23,281 bases of DNA from a virus (IMGVR_UViG_3300035701_002933:1-23281), one strand, 5' to 3'. Counted from the stretch's first letter, positions 1-5,440 are shown. Program-made: numbers and translations. Notes: generated by a model not told the origin, from the sequence alone.

Positions 1-143
1 GGCTCCTGGCGCTCCAGCATGGGCGGCCGGTCGGTGGCGATGGGTCCTACTTCGGCTCCAAGAATCCTGGACGTCCCCCACCCGTCGCGCAACGCGTCAC
101 AGGAGTCACTAGAGCCGAACTGATCCACAACGTCTTTTACCAT
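1..143 (-). CDS. Hypothetical protein, N-terminal fragment cut by the window edge
   Basis: The minus strand reads from ATG at 143 (MVKDVVDQFGSSDSC...) with no stop to the window edge, about 47 residues. It starts 5 nt after the stop of the gene at 149-373, so it would be the fifth gene of the leftward operon whose promoter is near 1345-1373. I see no recognisable motif in the visible part, and there is no clear ribosome binding site, so translation may depend on the upstream gene. The function is unknown. The call rests on the open frame, the tight spacing and the shared orientation. Confidence 0.45.
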   Translation of the reverse strand, partial: MVKDVVDQFGSSDSCDALRDGWGTSRILGAEVGPIATDRPPMLERQE

Positions 144-148
144 AACAC

Positions 149-373
149 TTACGGCAGAATGAGACCAGGGAAATCCCCATCATTGGCTTCAGCGCTAAGG
201 GTTACGGTTTCTGGTTCGAGAGCGTCTTCGGGGCCGAGGGATGGTTCGCCCGGTTCGACGGCGTTGATGTGATTTTTCCAGGCGTCTACGGCTTCTTGCC
301 AACCGGCAGCGACGATGTGGCAGTCAAAGTCTGGGGACTCTACGTGGAGGAGTTTCATTGTAAGTGGTTCCAT
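149..373 (-). CDS. Small acidic hypothetical protein (74 aa)
   Basis: This is a 74-residue acidic frame, MEPLTMKLLHVESPDFDC..., with a conserved-looking stretch around HIVAAGWQEAVDAWKNHI (residues 19-36). The second Met (358) is an equally good start, because neither has a clear Shine-Dalgarno sequence. It sits between the winged-helix gene (406-714) and the partial gene at 143, all on the minus strand, so it is read as part of one leftward operon. A short 18-bp tandem repeat lies just upstream and overlaps the first start codon. The overlapping plus-strand frame has no sensible composition and is treated as a shadow. The function is not recognised. Confidence 0.55.
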   Translation of the reverse strand: MEPLTMKLLHVESPDFDCHIVAAGWQEAVDAWKNHINAVEPGEPSLGPEDALEPETVTLSAEANDGDFPGLILP

Positions 374-396
374 AGCAGAAAGTGGTTCCGTAGCAG
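362..396. repeat. Two-copy 18-bp tandem repeat
   Basis: A 17-bp unit beginning AAGTGGTTCC occurs at 362-378 and again at 380-396, with 16 of 17 positions identical and an 18-bp period. It lies between two leftward genes and spans the first possible start codon (373) of the downstream one. A second, slightly displaced start at 358 lies just beyond it. Confidence 0.7.
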
Positions 397-405
397 GGAG
401 TATGG

Positions 406-714
406 TCAGGCGGTAGCCGGGGGTGTCAGATTCGCGTCTGACGGCGTAATATTTTCGTCTGTCGCGTCAGATTGGGCGGGTTTCGTGGTCGTTGGGACGG
501 TTGGGACGTTAGGGAGGGACCAGCCGTTATGGTCGGAGTTTCGGAGTACGATTCCCTCCGACTTCATGTTCCAGAGCTCTTTGACGACATCCACGACGCT
601 GGCCTTGATAGCACGGGAAACGATTGAGCCGTGGAGCGGTCGGGTGGGGTTTGGGTTTTTCCTGAGGAATTTGATGATCTTATCACGGAGTTCCATGTTG
701 ACTGGTTCGATCAT
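406..714 (-). CDS. Predicted winged-helix DNA-binding protein (102 aa)
   Basis: This small protein probably binds DNA. Residues 7-67 (MELRDKIIKFLRKNP, then an Ile/Val/Ala-rich helix, then a second helix running into GIVLRNSDHNGWSL) follow the helix-turn-helix plus beta-wing pattern of winged-helix regulators. The C-terminal 30 residues are Thr/Pro/Asp-rich and probably disordered. The start ATG at 714 overlaps the stop of the upstream gene (TAATG), which indicates translational coupling; Met at 696 is an alternative. A longer frame reaching to 1152 exists, but the extra N-terminal part is Pro/Arg/Thr low-complexity and is the antisense or shadow of two other genes, so I reject it. A role as operon regulator is inference from fold and position. 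Confidence 0.65.
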   Translation of the reverse strand: MIEPVNMELRDKIIKFLRKNPNPTRPLHGSIVSRAIKASVVDVVKELWNMKSEGIVLRNSDHNGWSLPNVPTVPTTTKPAQSDATDENITPSDANLTPPATA

Positions 715-983
715 TATTGGGCTTTCGTGGGGGTTGGAGTGCGCTTCCATGCGAGAAGGGACCAGGCGAGGTGTGCGAGGGTAAGTCCGGTCGTGTCGGG
801 GCCGGTAGTTCGCTTTGCGTCCACCGAGTTCGCGAAACGGGTCATATCCATAAAGGGGGATGTGGGTACGACCAGGTTGACGAGGGGTCGGTTGAGGGGT
901 CTGACGCGGCGTTTCCGGGAGGTCTGAGCGATCTCCTGGCGTTGGGTGCGGAGTTCGTGCTTCTGGTAGGGCGTGAGTGGCAT
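714..983 (-). CDS. Basic hypothetical protein (89 aa)
   Basis: I take the start as ATG at 983 (MPLTPYQKHELRTQRQ...). It lies 2 nt after the stop of the previous gene (986), whereas the longer frame from 1124 overlaps that gene and adds only a Pro/Ala-rich extension. The protein is strongly basic (RKRRVRPL near residue 23) with a hydrophobic patch LVNLVVP, suggesting nucleic-acid or protein contact, but no family is recognised. The stop overlaps the start of the winged-helix gene, so the two are probably co-translated. Confidence 0.55.
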   Translation of the reverse strand: MPLTPYQKHELRTQRQEIAQTSRKRRVRPLNRPLVNLVVPTSPFMDMTRFANSVDAKRTTGPDTTGLTLAHLAWSLLAWKRTPTPTKAQ

Positions 984-985
984 GG

Positions 986-1318
986 TTAGAGGTTCGTAGG
1001 GTCGGGGTGGGCGGTAAATGGCGTGTTGGCATTCCCCAGCCATGGCGGCAGGAGCGGGTCGCGGGGGGGAGGCTGTTCCGGGTACGGCACCTTGGGCAGA
1101 TCCGGGCAGGTCGACTTGCGCCATGGGGCGGTCGAATCCTTCCGCAGTCCATCGCGCACTTCCCGGAGGGCGTTGACGGTTTTCTCGACGACGTCCGCGG
1201 CGGAGGTCAACGCCTTGGCGAGGTTGGCGTGTACGACGGCACCGCCACGGAGATCTTCCAGGTCAGCGGTTGCCTCTTTCAGGACCTTTTCCAGTTGCTC
1301 GAGCATCATGGTCTCCAT
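986..1318 (-). CDS. Small coiled-coil hypothetical protein, first gene of the leftward operon
   Basis: The frame encodes up to 110 residues. The first 60 are heptad-like (LEQLEKVLKEATADLEDL, then a second helix of Ala/Val/Leu repeats ending in REVRDGLRK), and the C-terminal half is Pro-rich. The start is one of three Mets at 1318, 1309 or 1306; GGAG lies just before the last two, with a better 6-nt gap to 1306. A good promoter-like pair, TGGACA and TATAAT with 17 bp between, lies at 1345-1373, putting the transcript start about 20-30 nt before the gene. That argues against a longer upstream frame. An oligomerisation role is inferred from the coil only. Confidence 0.6.
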   Translation of the reverse strand: METMMLEQLEKVLKEATADLEDLRGGAVVHANLAKALTSAADVVEKTVNALREVRDGLRKDSTAPWRKSTCPDLPKVPYPEQPPPRDPLLPPWLGNANTPFTAHPDPTNL

Positions 1319-1344
1319 GATCCGTGAAATTGAGGAAAGGTCGC

Positions 1345-1373
1345 ATTATAAGCGGCTCCGTTCGGGTTGTCCA
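1345..1373 (-). promoter_or_regulatory. Sigma70-like promoter for the leftward operon
   Basis: On the minus strand a -35 TGGACA (1373-1368) is followed after 17 bp by a perfect -10 TATAAT (1350-1345). The predicted transcript start near 1338 is about 20 nt before the first Met of the gene at 986-1318. It is one of the two strongest promoter matches I found. Confidence 0.7.
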
Positions 1374-1490
1374 GTCGGATGGACGGATCTGGGGCCTGGT
1401 AGCCGATTCGGGAAATGTATTTTCCCAGGGGTCATCTCCTCCGTCCGTGGTCAGCGGATCGGGGTCCACCCTGCAAGCCAGTAACTCCAC

Positions 1491-1540
1491 GCGCTACAAA
1501 GTAGCGCACAGCGCTACAAAGTAGCGCACAGCGCTACAAC
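1491..1540. repeat. Alternating half-site array (operator-like), 20-bp unit in 2.5 copies
   Basis: GCGCTAC occurs at 1491-1497, 1511-1517 and 1531-1537, and its reverse complement GTAGCGC at 1501-1507 and 1521-1527, separated by AAA or ACA. The five half-sites are exactly 10 bp apart, so a dimeric protein could bind side by side on one face of the helix, and each neighbouring pair is a palindrome. It lies about 120 bp upstream of the leftward promoter at 1345-1373. An operator, partition site or iteron is possible; the choice is inference. Confidence 0.8.
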
Positions 1541-1933
1541 ACGGGATTTTACGGCAGTTTTGCCGCTCCCGCTGCCATCACCGCCCTGGGCACGAGCCGC
1601 GATTGCACGCGGATCACCCGTAGTTTCCTGACGGTGACTTGGGCTTTGTTCGTCCCCTTTTGTCGGCCTCAGCCGGTCGGTAGGGGACCTCTTGCGAACC
1701 TAACCGCGCTTCCCCGAATTGGTGGGGTGTTTGCCGGCGGCGGAGCAGAGCCGGCGTGACTGGTAGTTGTCTTCCTGCTCGAGCGTCATGGGCAGGCATT
1801 GGATCGGGTAGAAAAGGGTGTAACTCGCGAGCATTTCTCTCTCACGTTCCCGGAAATGCTGGCGTGCGAGCCCTTTCAGGCTATCGCGGCAAATCAGCTC
1901 GATGTCGGAAAGTGACAACAAGTAGCACCAGCC
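1541..1933. other. Gap with no convincing gene; one nested inverted repeat
   Basis: Two minus-strand frames occur here (1614-1799, and 1700-1921 starting at TTG). Both lack a ribosome binding site, they conflict with each other, and they lie beyond the terminator at 1934-1978, so neither is called. The 1700-1921 product (LSDIELICRDSLKGLARQHF...) is the more protein-like and could be a small gene. Positions 1652-1688 form a nested inverted repeat: GTCCCCT pairs with AGGGGAC, with an inner CGGC/GCCG hairpin. A weak TAAAAT on the minus strand (1551-1546) has no matching -35. Confidence 0.4.
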
Positions 1934-1978
1934 AAAAAAAGGACCCCCTCAAAGCCCAGAACGGTCTAAGAGGGGGTC
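1934..1978 (-). terminator. Intrinsic terminator ending the GroES operon
   Basis: On the minus strand GACCCCCTC (complement of 1970-1978) pairs perfectly with GAGGGGGTC (complement of 1942-1950) across a 19-nt loop, and seven T residues follow at once (1940-1934). It lies about 150 bp after the last gene of the leftward cluster (2128-2445). Confidence 0.8.
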
Positions 1979-2127
1979 TCGCGGAGGCGGGTCATCGGGC
2001 CCTTGCTGCGCCCCGTGAACTTTGTCCCTGTTTTCCAGCAAGACTGACAGGAACCGGGTATGACTTGACCCACTTGACGACCCTTTCAGGTGTTTCACAC
2101 ACGCATGGGGGTAAGCGAGCGGGCAGT

Positions 2128-2445
2128 TTACTCGTCGTGGAAAAGCCAGTCAATCCCGGTATCGTAAGTCGAGCTCTCTTCGAGGTCTCGAACCGCGTTT
2201 TCCTGGGATCCCGATGGATCACGCTCATGCGCCTGCCGCTTCTCGGCAGGTCTCATTCTGGTTCGCCACGGCACTTTTTCGAGGAATCCGCTGCGTTGCA
2301 GGTCAGCAAGCACGCTCTTCCTGCAATCTCTGCAAAACCGTTCTCCCAGCACCCTCTGGGCTTCATTGCACCGCTCACATGGCAGCTCGCCTCGATCCAG
2401 TCTCGCCTGCCGCTCCGCTCGTGCAAATCGCTCCAGTTTTCTCAT
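2128..2445 (-). CDS. Small four-cysteine zinc-binding protein (105 aa)
   Basis: Cys23, Cys26, Cys38 and Cys41 (CERC ... FCRDC) form a C-x2-C, C-x2-C pattern typical of a small zinc knuckle. It is preceded by a basic Arg-rich helix (MRKLERFARAERQARLDRGE) and followed by another basic segment and an acidic tail ending WLFHDE. Nucleic-acid or protein binding is likely, but the exact family is not recognised. It starts 8 nt after the stop of the coiled-coil gene and is the last gene before the terminator at 1934-1978. AGGTG lies a short distance before the ATG and may act as a weak ribosome binding site. A competing minus frame (1992-2228) overlaps its end and lacks coding character. Confidence 0.75.
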   Translation of the reverse strand: MRKLERFARAERQARLDRGELPCERCNEAQRVLGERFCRDCRKSVLADLQRSGFLEKVPWRTRMRPAEKRQAHERDPSGSQENAVRDLEESSTYDTGIDWLFHDE

Positions 2446-2453
2446 CGGTGCAC

Positions 2454-2807
2454 CTACAACAGGTCAAATACCTTGCTGAGAGCCTCTTTCAATCGCGAAT
2501 CCCGACCCTGGCGGGGATCGGTTCCGGTTATCTGCGCGTGAGCCCGGCACAATCTTTCGATCGTTTCGGCGTACTGCCGGCCGAAAGTGTTCAGGGCTTC
2601 GTGCCGGTCGATGTCTTTGCGGGTGTAGATTTCCGCCGCGCGACGAGCCTCTTGAAGCAGGGCCTTGGTGTGCGTCAGCTCGTTTTCCGCGGCATATCGG
2701 AGATTGATCTCGATCGCGCGATCAGCCTTTACCTGCCGGAGCTCGTCGATCACCTGCTTTTTCGTGGGAGGTCGCTGGCGAGCCGGCTTCTTCTTGGGCT
2801 TCTTCAT
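2454..2807 (-). CDS. Basic coiled-coil protein (117 aa)
   Basis: I choose ATG at 2807 (MKKPKKKPARQRPPTKK...), which overlaps the stop of the membrane-protein gene as ATGA; the longer frame to 2933 simply runs antisense-like through that gene. The N-terminus is a Lys/Arg/Pro cluster and residues 17-95 are a long charged helix (VIDELRQVKADRAIEIN ... ENELTHTKALLQEARRAAEIY), a probable coiled coil. The C-terminus is another short helix. The basic tail plus coil could bind nucleic acid or act as a partner of the neighbouring membrane protein. No family is recognised. Confidence 0.7.
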   Translation of the reverse strand: MKKPKKKPARQRPPTKKQVIDELRQVKADRAIEINLRYAAENELTHTKALLQEARRAAEIYTRKDIDRHEALNTFGRQYAETIERLCRAHAQITGTDPRQGRDSRLKEALSKVFDLL

Positions 2808-3064
2808 GGGACTTTTCCACGGGGCTCGACCGGGTACCAGCCGAAAGCGTAAAGACGATCCGTCTTGCCCGTTATCCGGTGTGTTCGAACATAGACGTCC
2901 GTGCTGCCAAACTGGACGTGAGCGTAGCTCCACCGGTCGCGGGGCAGGTTGTATCCGACCAGGGCGCCCGCGAGCAGGCCGCCGATGATGCAGGACCAGA
3001 CAATCCAGCCAAGATCTCGGCTGCTCGTCACACGGTAGCCCTGGGCGGGAAAGAACGTGTTCAT
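2804..3064 (-). CDS. Small single-span membrane protein (86 aa)
   Basis: Residues 19-38 (GWIVWSCIIGGLLAGALVGY) form one hydrophobic transmembrane helix with small-residue GxxxG-like packing. A short N-terminal segment containing Arg/Ser precedes it, and a soluble aromatic and basic C-terminal domain of about 45 residues follows. The protein would sit in the inner membrane of the host. Both ends overlap neighbours by ATGA, so it is translated as part of a coupled chain from the co-chaperonin gene to the coiled-coil gene. Small phage membrane proteins include holins and superinfection-exclusion factors. No lysis gene lies beside it, so I do not assign either role. Confidence 0.7.
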   Translation of the reverse strand: MNTFFPAQGYRVTSSRDLGWIVWSCIIGGLLAGALVGYNLPRDRWSYAHVQFGSTDVYVRTHRITGKTDRLYAFGWYPVEPRGKVP

Positions 3065-3327
3065 TGCGTTGAATCCAGCTCGTAATGCTCGATCATGCCC
3101 GCGAGTGAGTCAGCCCGGCCCTTCCACTTCTCGACGAGTTGCGCGTCGAGAATCTTGCGTTTGTCGTTGGCTTCGTCGATGTTTTTGATCGCATCGTTTT
3201 CGCGTTTTTTCTGCTGAGCCCGACAAAACACGAGCAGCCCGACAAGTGGGTAAAAATTGATAAGTTTCCGACCGCACTCGGGGCAGAACTTAGTGCTTAC
3301 GGTTTGACCGCAACAGTAGGTTGTCAT
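3061..3327 (-). CDS. Zinc-ribbon protein with hydrophobic segment (88 aa)
   Basis: The N-terminus has Cys5/Cys6 and Cys15/Cys18 in the form CCG ... FCPECGRKL, the classic short zinc-ribbon pattern. A hydrophobic stretch follows (INFYPLVGLLVFC, residues 23-35) that could be a short membrane anchor or the core of the domain, and then a charged helix (KKRENDAIKNIDEANDKRK ...) that is probably coiled coil. The start ATG at 3327 overlaps the stop of the GroES gene by ATGA and the stop overlaps the next start the same way. The zinc-ribbon, hydrophobic and coil order resembles small regulatory or membrane-associated phage proteins, but the function is not known. Confidence 0.7.
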   Translation of the reverse strand: MTTYCCGQTVSTKFCPECGRKLINFYPLVGLLVFCRAQQKKRENDAIKNIDEANDKRKILDAQLVEKWKGRADSLAGMIEHYELDSTQ

Positions 3328-3626
3328 TCGACGATCGTAGCGAGGATGTCGCCCTCCCGCATGATGTAGAGCTTCGATCCGTCTTCGGTCTCGAATTCGC
3401 TGGTACCCTGACCGTAGCGGTTGAAAAGCACCTTGTCGCCCGGCTTCAGGCGCAGCGCTTCGTAACCGCCCTGCATCAGCGGTCGCCCGTAACCGACGTT
3501 GACCACAACGCCCTTGCGGGGCTTCTCCTGAGCCGCGTCGGGAATGAAGATGCCGCCCTTCGACTGCTTCTCGGCGGCGTCCGGCTGAATGGTGACGTGG
3601 TCGTAGAGGGGAATGTACTTCGCCAT
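3324..3626 (-). CDS. groES: GroES-family co-chaperonin (Cpn10), 100 aa
   Basis: The protein caps a GroEL-type chaperonin ring. The full GroES fold is visible: the opening strand KYIPLYDHVTI, the mobile loop with GGIFIP at residues 24-29 (the hydrophobic tripeptide that grips GroEL), the roof region around NVGYGRP, the conserved LKPGDKVLFNRYG (60-72), and the ending LYIMREGDILATI. The length equals that of bacterial GroES. No GroEL gene lies in the window, so it presumably works with the host ring, as established for T4 gp31, which is needed to fold the T4 coat protein. It is coupled by ATGA to the zinc-ribbon gene downstream. The ribosome binding site is weak (AGG about 12 nt before the ATG). 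Confidence 0.93.
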   Translation of the reverse strand: MAKYIPLYDHVTIQPDAAEKQSKGGIFIPDAAQEKPRKGVVVNVGYGRPLMQGGYEALRLKPGDKVLFNRYGQGTSEFETEDGSKLYIMREGDILATIVE

Positions 3627-3644
3627 GGGTTTCTCTTACCTTTT

Positions 3645-3683
3645 GCGTAAAGGGTTTCGGGAAAGGGCTTCGGAAAAGGGTTT
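3645..3683. repeat. Three-copy 13-bp tandem repeat before the GroES gene
   Basis: The imperfect units GCGTAAAGGGTTT, CGGGAAAGGGCTT and CGGAAAAGGGTTT follow each other at 3645-3657, 3658-3670 and 3671-3683. They fill the space between the stop of the upstream gene and the GroES start. In the message they read as three AAACCCTTT-like boxes. Confidence 0.7.
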
Positions 3684-4056
3684 ACTCGTTTGGTAAAGTC
3701 GGGCGCTCGAAGGCGTCGTCGATGTGTCTGACGGTGATCGGCCCGTTTTTCAGGACGTACTTGATGATTCCGACCGCCTGCTCGACAACGCCCTCGTCGC
3801 GCAGGATGTCCATGAGCGTCTCGGATTGCTGGCAGACGATGAGCGCCTGAAAGGCAGCCTGGAGCTGATTCATCTTCGCGTTTTGCTGCGACTGCCGTTC
3901 GTGCTGCTCGCGCGTGACTTGCGTCGCCACCTGCAAGCCCGCCACCACTTCTTCCACACTTAGAGCCGGCCCGCCGCCCATGAATGGGAACCCCTGGGGC
4001 GCTGACTGCGGTTGCGGCGGGGTGGCTGGCTTCTCACGAATCGGTTTCTTCGCCAT
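3682..4056 (-). CDS. Hypothetical protein, first gene of the GroES operon (124 aa)
   Basis: The N-terminal 25 residues are Lys/Pro/Gln-rich (MAKKPIREKPATPPQPQ...). Residues 33-75 are a Gln-rich amphipathic helix (SVEEVVAGLQVATQVTREQHERQ...), and the C-terminal part (DILRDEGVVEQAVGIIKYVLKNGPITVRHIDDAFERP) looks like a small helical domain. A good AAGGAG lies 9 nt before the ATG, and the promoter at 4080-4109 places the transcript start about 17 nt upstream. The overlapping plus-strand frame is a shadow. No family is recognised. Confidence 0.75.
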   Translation of the reverse strand: MAKKPIREKPATPPQPQSAPQGFPFMGGGPALSVEEVVAGLQVATQVTREQHERQSQQNAKMNQLQAAFQALIVCQQSETLMDILRDEGVVEQAVGIIKYVLKNGPITVRHIDDAFERPTLPNE

Positions 4057-4079
4057 TATCGGTTTCTCCTTTCGGGGGC

Positions 4080-4109
4080 ATTATGGACGTCCCCGTCTAT
4101 AACTGTCAA
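4080..4109 (-). promoter_or_regulatory. Sigma70-like promoter for the GroES operon
   Basis: On the minus strand a perfect -35 TTGACA (4109-4104) and a -10 CATAAT (4085-4080) are separated by 18 bp. The predicted start lies near 4073, just before the gene at 4056. The left outer arm of the methyltransferase cassette begins 8 bp upstream (4117), so the cassette sits directly behind this promoter. Confidence 0.72.
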
Positions 4110-4132
4110 GCGTTAGAGTCTGACAAAAATAA

Positions 4133-4156
4133 TGGTACTGACATACTTGACGCATA
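4133..4156 (+). repeat. Left 24-bp inverted repeat of the methyltransferase cassette
   Basis: It begins TGGTACTGACA and ends TTGACGCATA, reading inward. It is the exact reverse complement of 5453-5476. The match stops at both boundaries: the next bases inside (AC against CC) and outside differ. Confidence 0.9.
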
Positions 4157-4177
4157 ACATTCACTTGTGTTGCAAAA

Positions 4178-5440
4178 TCAGACATTCAAAACCTCAATGA
4201 ACGCCCTTATGAACTCCGCCGCTTGCGGGACGACGATGGCGTTACCGTAGCCGCGCAGTCGTCCCACTCGATTGGGAACCCCATCAGCCAGCGGGAATGT
4301 GCCGGATTCAACGCGCCGCGTTTTTTCGTCGAGGCAGGGGATGAGGTCGAACCGACTCCAAGCGCCAAGGTGGCTTGCCGCGGCAGCGTATCGAGCCGCG
4401 AGCGCGTTGAGCCGTCCGGGTTCACTCCCGTCGTCGCCATCCCCGGTGTGTCCTTCCAGTCCCGAGACGCTGGTGTGCACCATCCTGCAAGCCTGGCCTG
4501 ACTGGTCAACGTGTCCGGTATTCCCGAATGAGCTCCCGTTGATTCCGAGTCCTCTGCTCGCGGCGTTGCCCAGCCCGTCAGTTTCTTGCCGTTCACTGTC
4601 TCGCGCAGACCCATCGCCAGTTCCACGCGCCTCTCGTAATCGCTGTTCCCGCCGTCCTGATTTGGACACATTGGCGTTGCCCAACCGGCCATAGCCGCCA
4701 TTTGATTGAGCTTCGATGGCGAGGGTCGATCCGCTTTGCTCGGCGGTGGCTTCGAGCCCTTGTCGTCCGAACAGACCGGCGTTGGCCACCCCGCCAGTCC
4801 GGCCGCCGTCTGGAGCGTGAAATGCTCGCCCGTGTTCCCCGCTGGATTCGCTCCCCCATCTGCATTCTGCGCCGCCGGCGTCGGCCACCCAGTAAAGCCG
4901 CTGTCTGATGTGGGGGGCACTGATGACAAGTCGCTCCCACCCGGCCTGATCGCCATGCACAATCCATCCTTCGCCTTGCGTGCCCGTCCCCGCAGCGCAC
5001 AGATCCGCCCCCCCGACGGCATATCCCAATGCTTCCAGGTCAGCACGTACTCCGGCGAGCCAGTCGAGCCCATCTTTTCCCGCAACCTGTTCTCCAAAGA
5101 TTGTTGCAGGGCGGCGCTTCTCGATGAGGCGCAGGAACTCTGGCCAAAGGTGGCGCTCGTCGGACTTGCCTTTGCCTTTCCCCGCAACGCTGAACGGCTG
5201 GCAGGGGCAGGAACCCGTCCAGACTTCCCGATCGACGGGCCACCCGGCAAGCTGCAAGGCGAGTTCCCAGCCACCGATGCCTCCGAAGAAATGGCACCGC
5301 TTGAATTGAAGAGCGTCCTCTGCTTTGACATCGACGATACTCCTGTCGTCCACAACCGCAGTCGGGTAAAGTTTCTTCAGCCACTTCGATGCGAACGAAT
5401 CGTTTTCGTTGAAGTAGGTGAGTGTCTCATTTTGCGTCAT
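4178..5440 (-). CDS. DNA cytosine-5 methyltransferase (420 aa)
   Basis: This enzyme transfers a methyl group from S-adenosylmethionine to C5 of cytosine in DNA. All main motifs are present in order: motif I FFGGIGGWE (51-59), motif IV PCQPFS with catalytic Cys80 (79-84), a motif VI variant GEQV (116-119; the usual form is ENV), motif VIII QRLYWV (180-185), a long Gly/Asn/Arg-rich target-recognition region (about 190-360) with repeated VADAG, VANAG and LGNA units, and motif X GYGNAIVVPQ near residue 397. It resembles the phage subgroup with EQV and APHIRQRLYWVADA. No restriction gene is beside it, so it is an orphan enzyme, likely protecting phage DNA or marking it. The gene fills a 24-bp inverted-repeat cassette and shares its DNA with a second long frame. 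No clear ribosome binding site is seen. Confidence 0.93.
   Translation of the reverse strand: MTQNETLTYFNENDSFASKWLKKLYPTAVVDDRSIVDVKAEDALQFKRCHFFGGIGGWELALQLAGWPVDREVWTGSCPCQPFSVAGKGKGKSDERHLWPEFLRLIEKRRPATIFGEQVAGKDGLDWLAGVRADLEALGYAVGGADLCAAGTGTQGEGWIVHGDQAGWERLVISAPHIRQRLYWVADAGGAECRWGSESSGEHGRAFHAPDGGRTGGVANAGLFGRQGLEATAEQSGSTLAIEAQSNGGYGRLGNANVSKSGRREQRLREARGTGDGSARDSERQETDGLGNAASRGLGINGSSFGNTGHVDQSGQACRMVHTSVSGLEGHTGDGDDGSEPGRLNALAARYAAAASHLGAWSRFDLIPCLDEKTRRVESGTFPLADGVPNRVGRLRGYGNAIVVPQAAEFIRAFIEVLNV
4207..5355 (-). CDS. Overlapping +1 frame inside the methyltransferase gene with GW-x-TP repeats (382 aa)
   Basis: A 382-residue frame lies wholly within the methyltransferase gene, shifted +1. 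It is not random in appearance: five units GWPTPAAQN, GWPTPVCSD, GWATPMCPN, GWATPRAED and GWCTPASRD recur every 30-50 residues, and the end reads LNPAHSRWLMGFPIEW. From memory, similar G-W-P-T-P and LNP...WLMGFP sequences occur in phage proteins annotated as methylases. Part of the pattern is forced, because GTGGCCGACGCCGG reads VADAG in one frame and GWPTPA in the next. The N-terminus is Ser/Ala-rich. It may be a true second product, a recoded extension or only a shadow; I lean slightly towards shadow. Confidence 0.3.
   Translation of the reverse strand: MWTTGVSSMSKQRTLFNSSGAISSEASVAGNSPCSLPGGPSIGKSGRVPAPASRSALRGKAKASPTSATFGQSSCASSRSAALQQSLENRLREKMGSTGSPEYVLTWKHWDMPSGGRICALRGRARKAKDGLCMAIRPGGSDLSSVPPTSDSGFTGWPTPAAQNADGGANPAGNTGEHFTLQTAAGLAGWPTPVCSDDKGSKPPPSKADRPSPSKLNQMAAMAGWATPMCPNQDGGNSDYERRVELAMGLRETVNGKKLTGWATPRAEDSESTGAHSGIPDTLTSQARLAGWCTPASRDWKDTPGMATTGVNPDGSTRSRLDTLPRQATLALGVGSTSSPASTKKRGALNPAHSRWLMGFPIEWDDCAATVTPSSSRKRRSS

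Noticed and set aside
209-240. GGTTCGAGAGC resembling a tRNA T-arm
   Set aside because: No matching acceptor, D or anticodon stems around it.
406-1152. Long 248-residue minus frame covering two genes
   Set aside because: The N-terminal 146 residues are Pro/Arg/Thr low-complexity and run through two better-supported genes with coupled starts; only the C-terminal 102 residues look real.
1263-1490. Minus frame beginning at GTG 1490
   Set aside because: It has no ribosome binding site, poor composition, and it spans the strong promoter at 1345-1373 that serves the next gene.
1491-1540. Short repeats considered as a CRISPR array
   Set aside because: The units are 20 bp with no unique spacers and contain inverted half-sites; no cas genes are near.
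1992-2228. Minus frame overlapping the end of the zinc-binding gene
   Set aside because: Unlikely composition, no ribosome binding site and 101 nt overlap with a well-supported gene.
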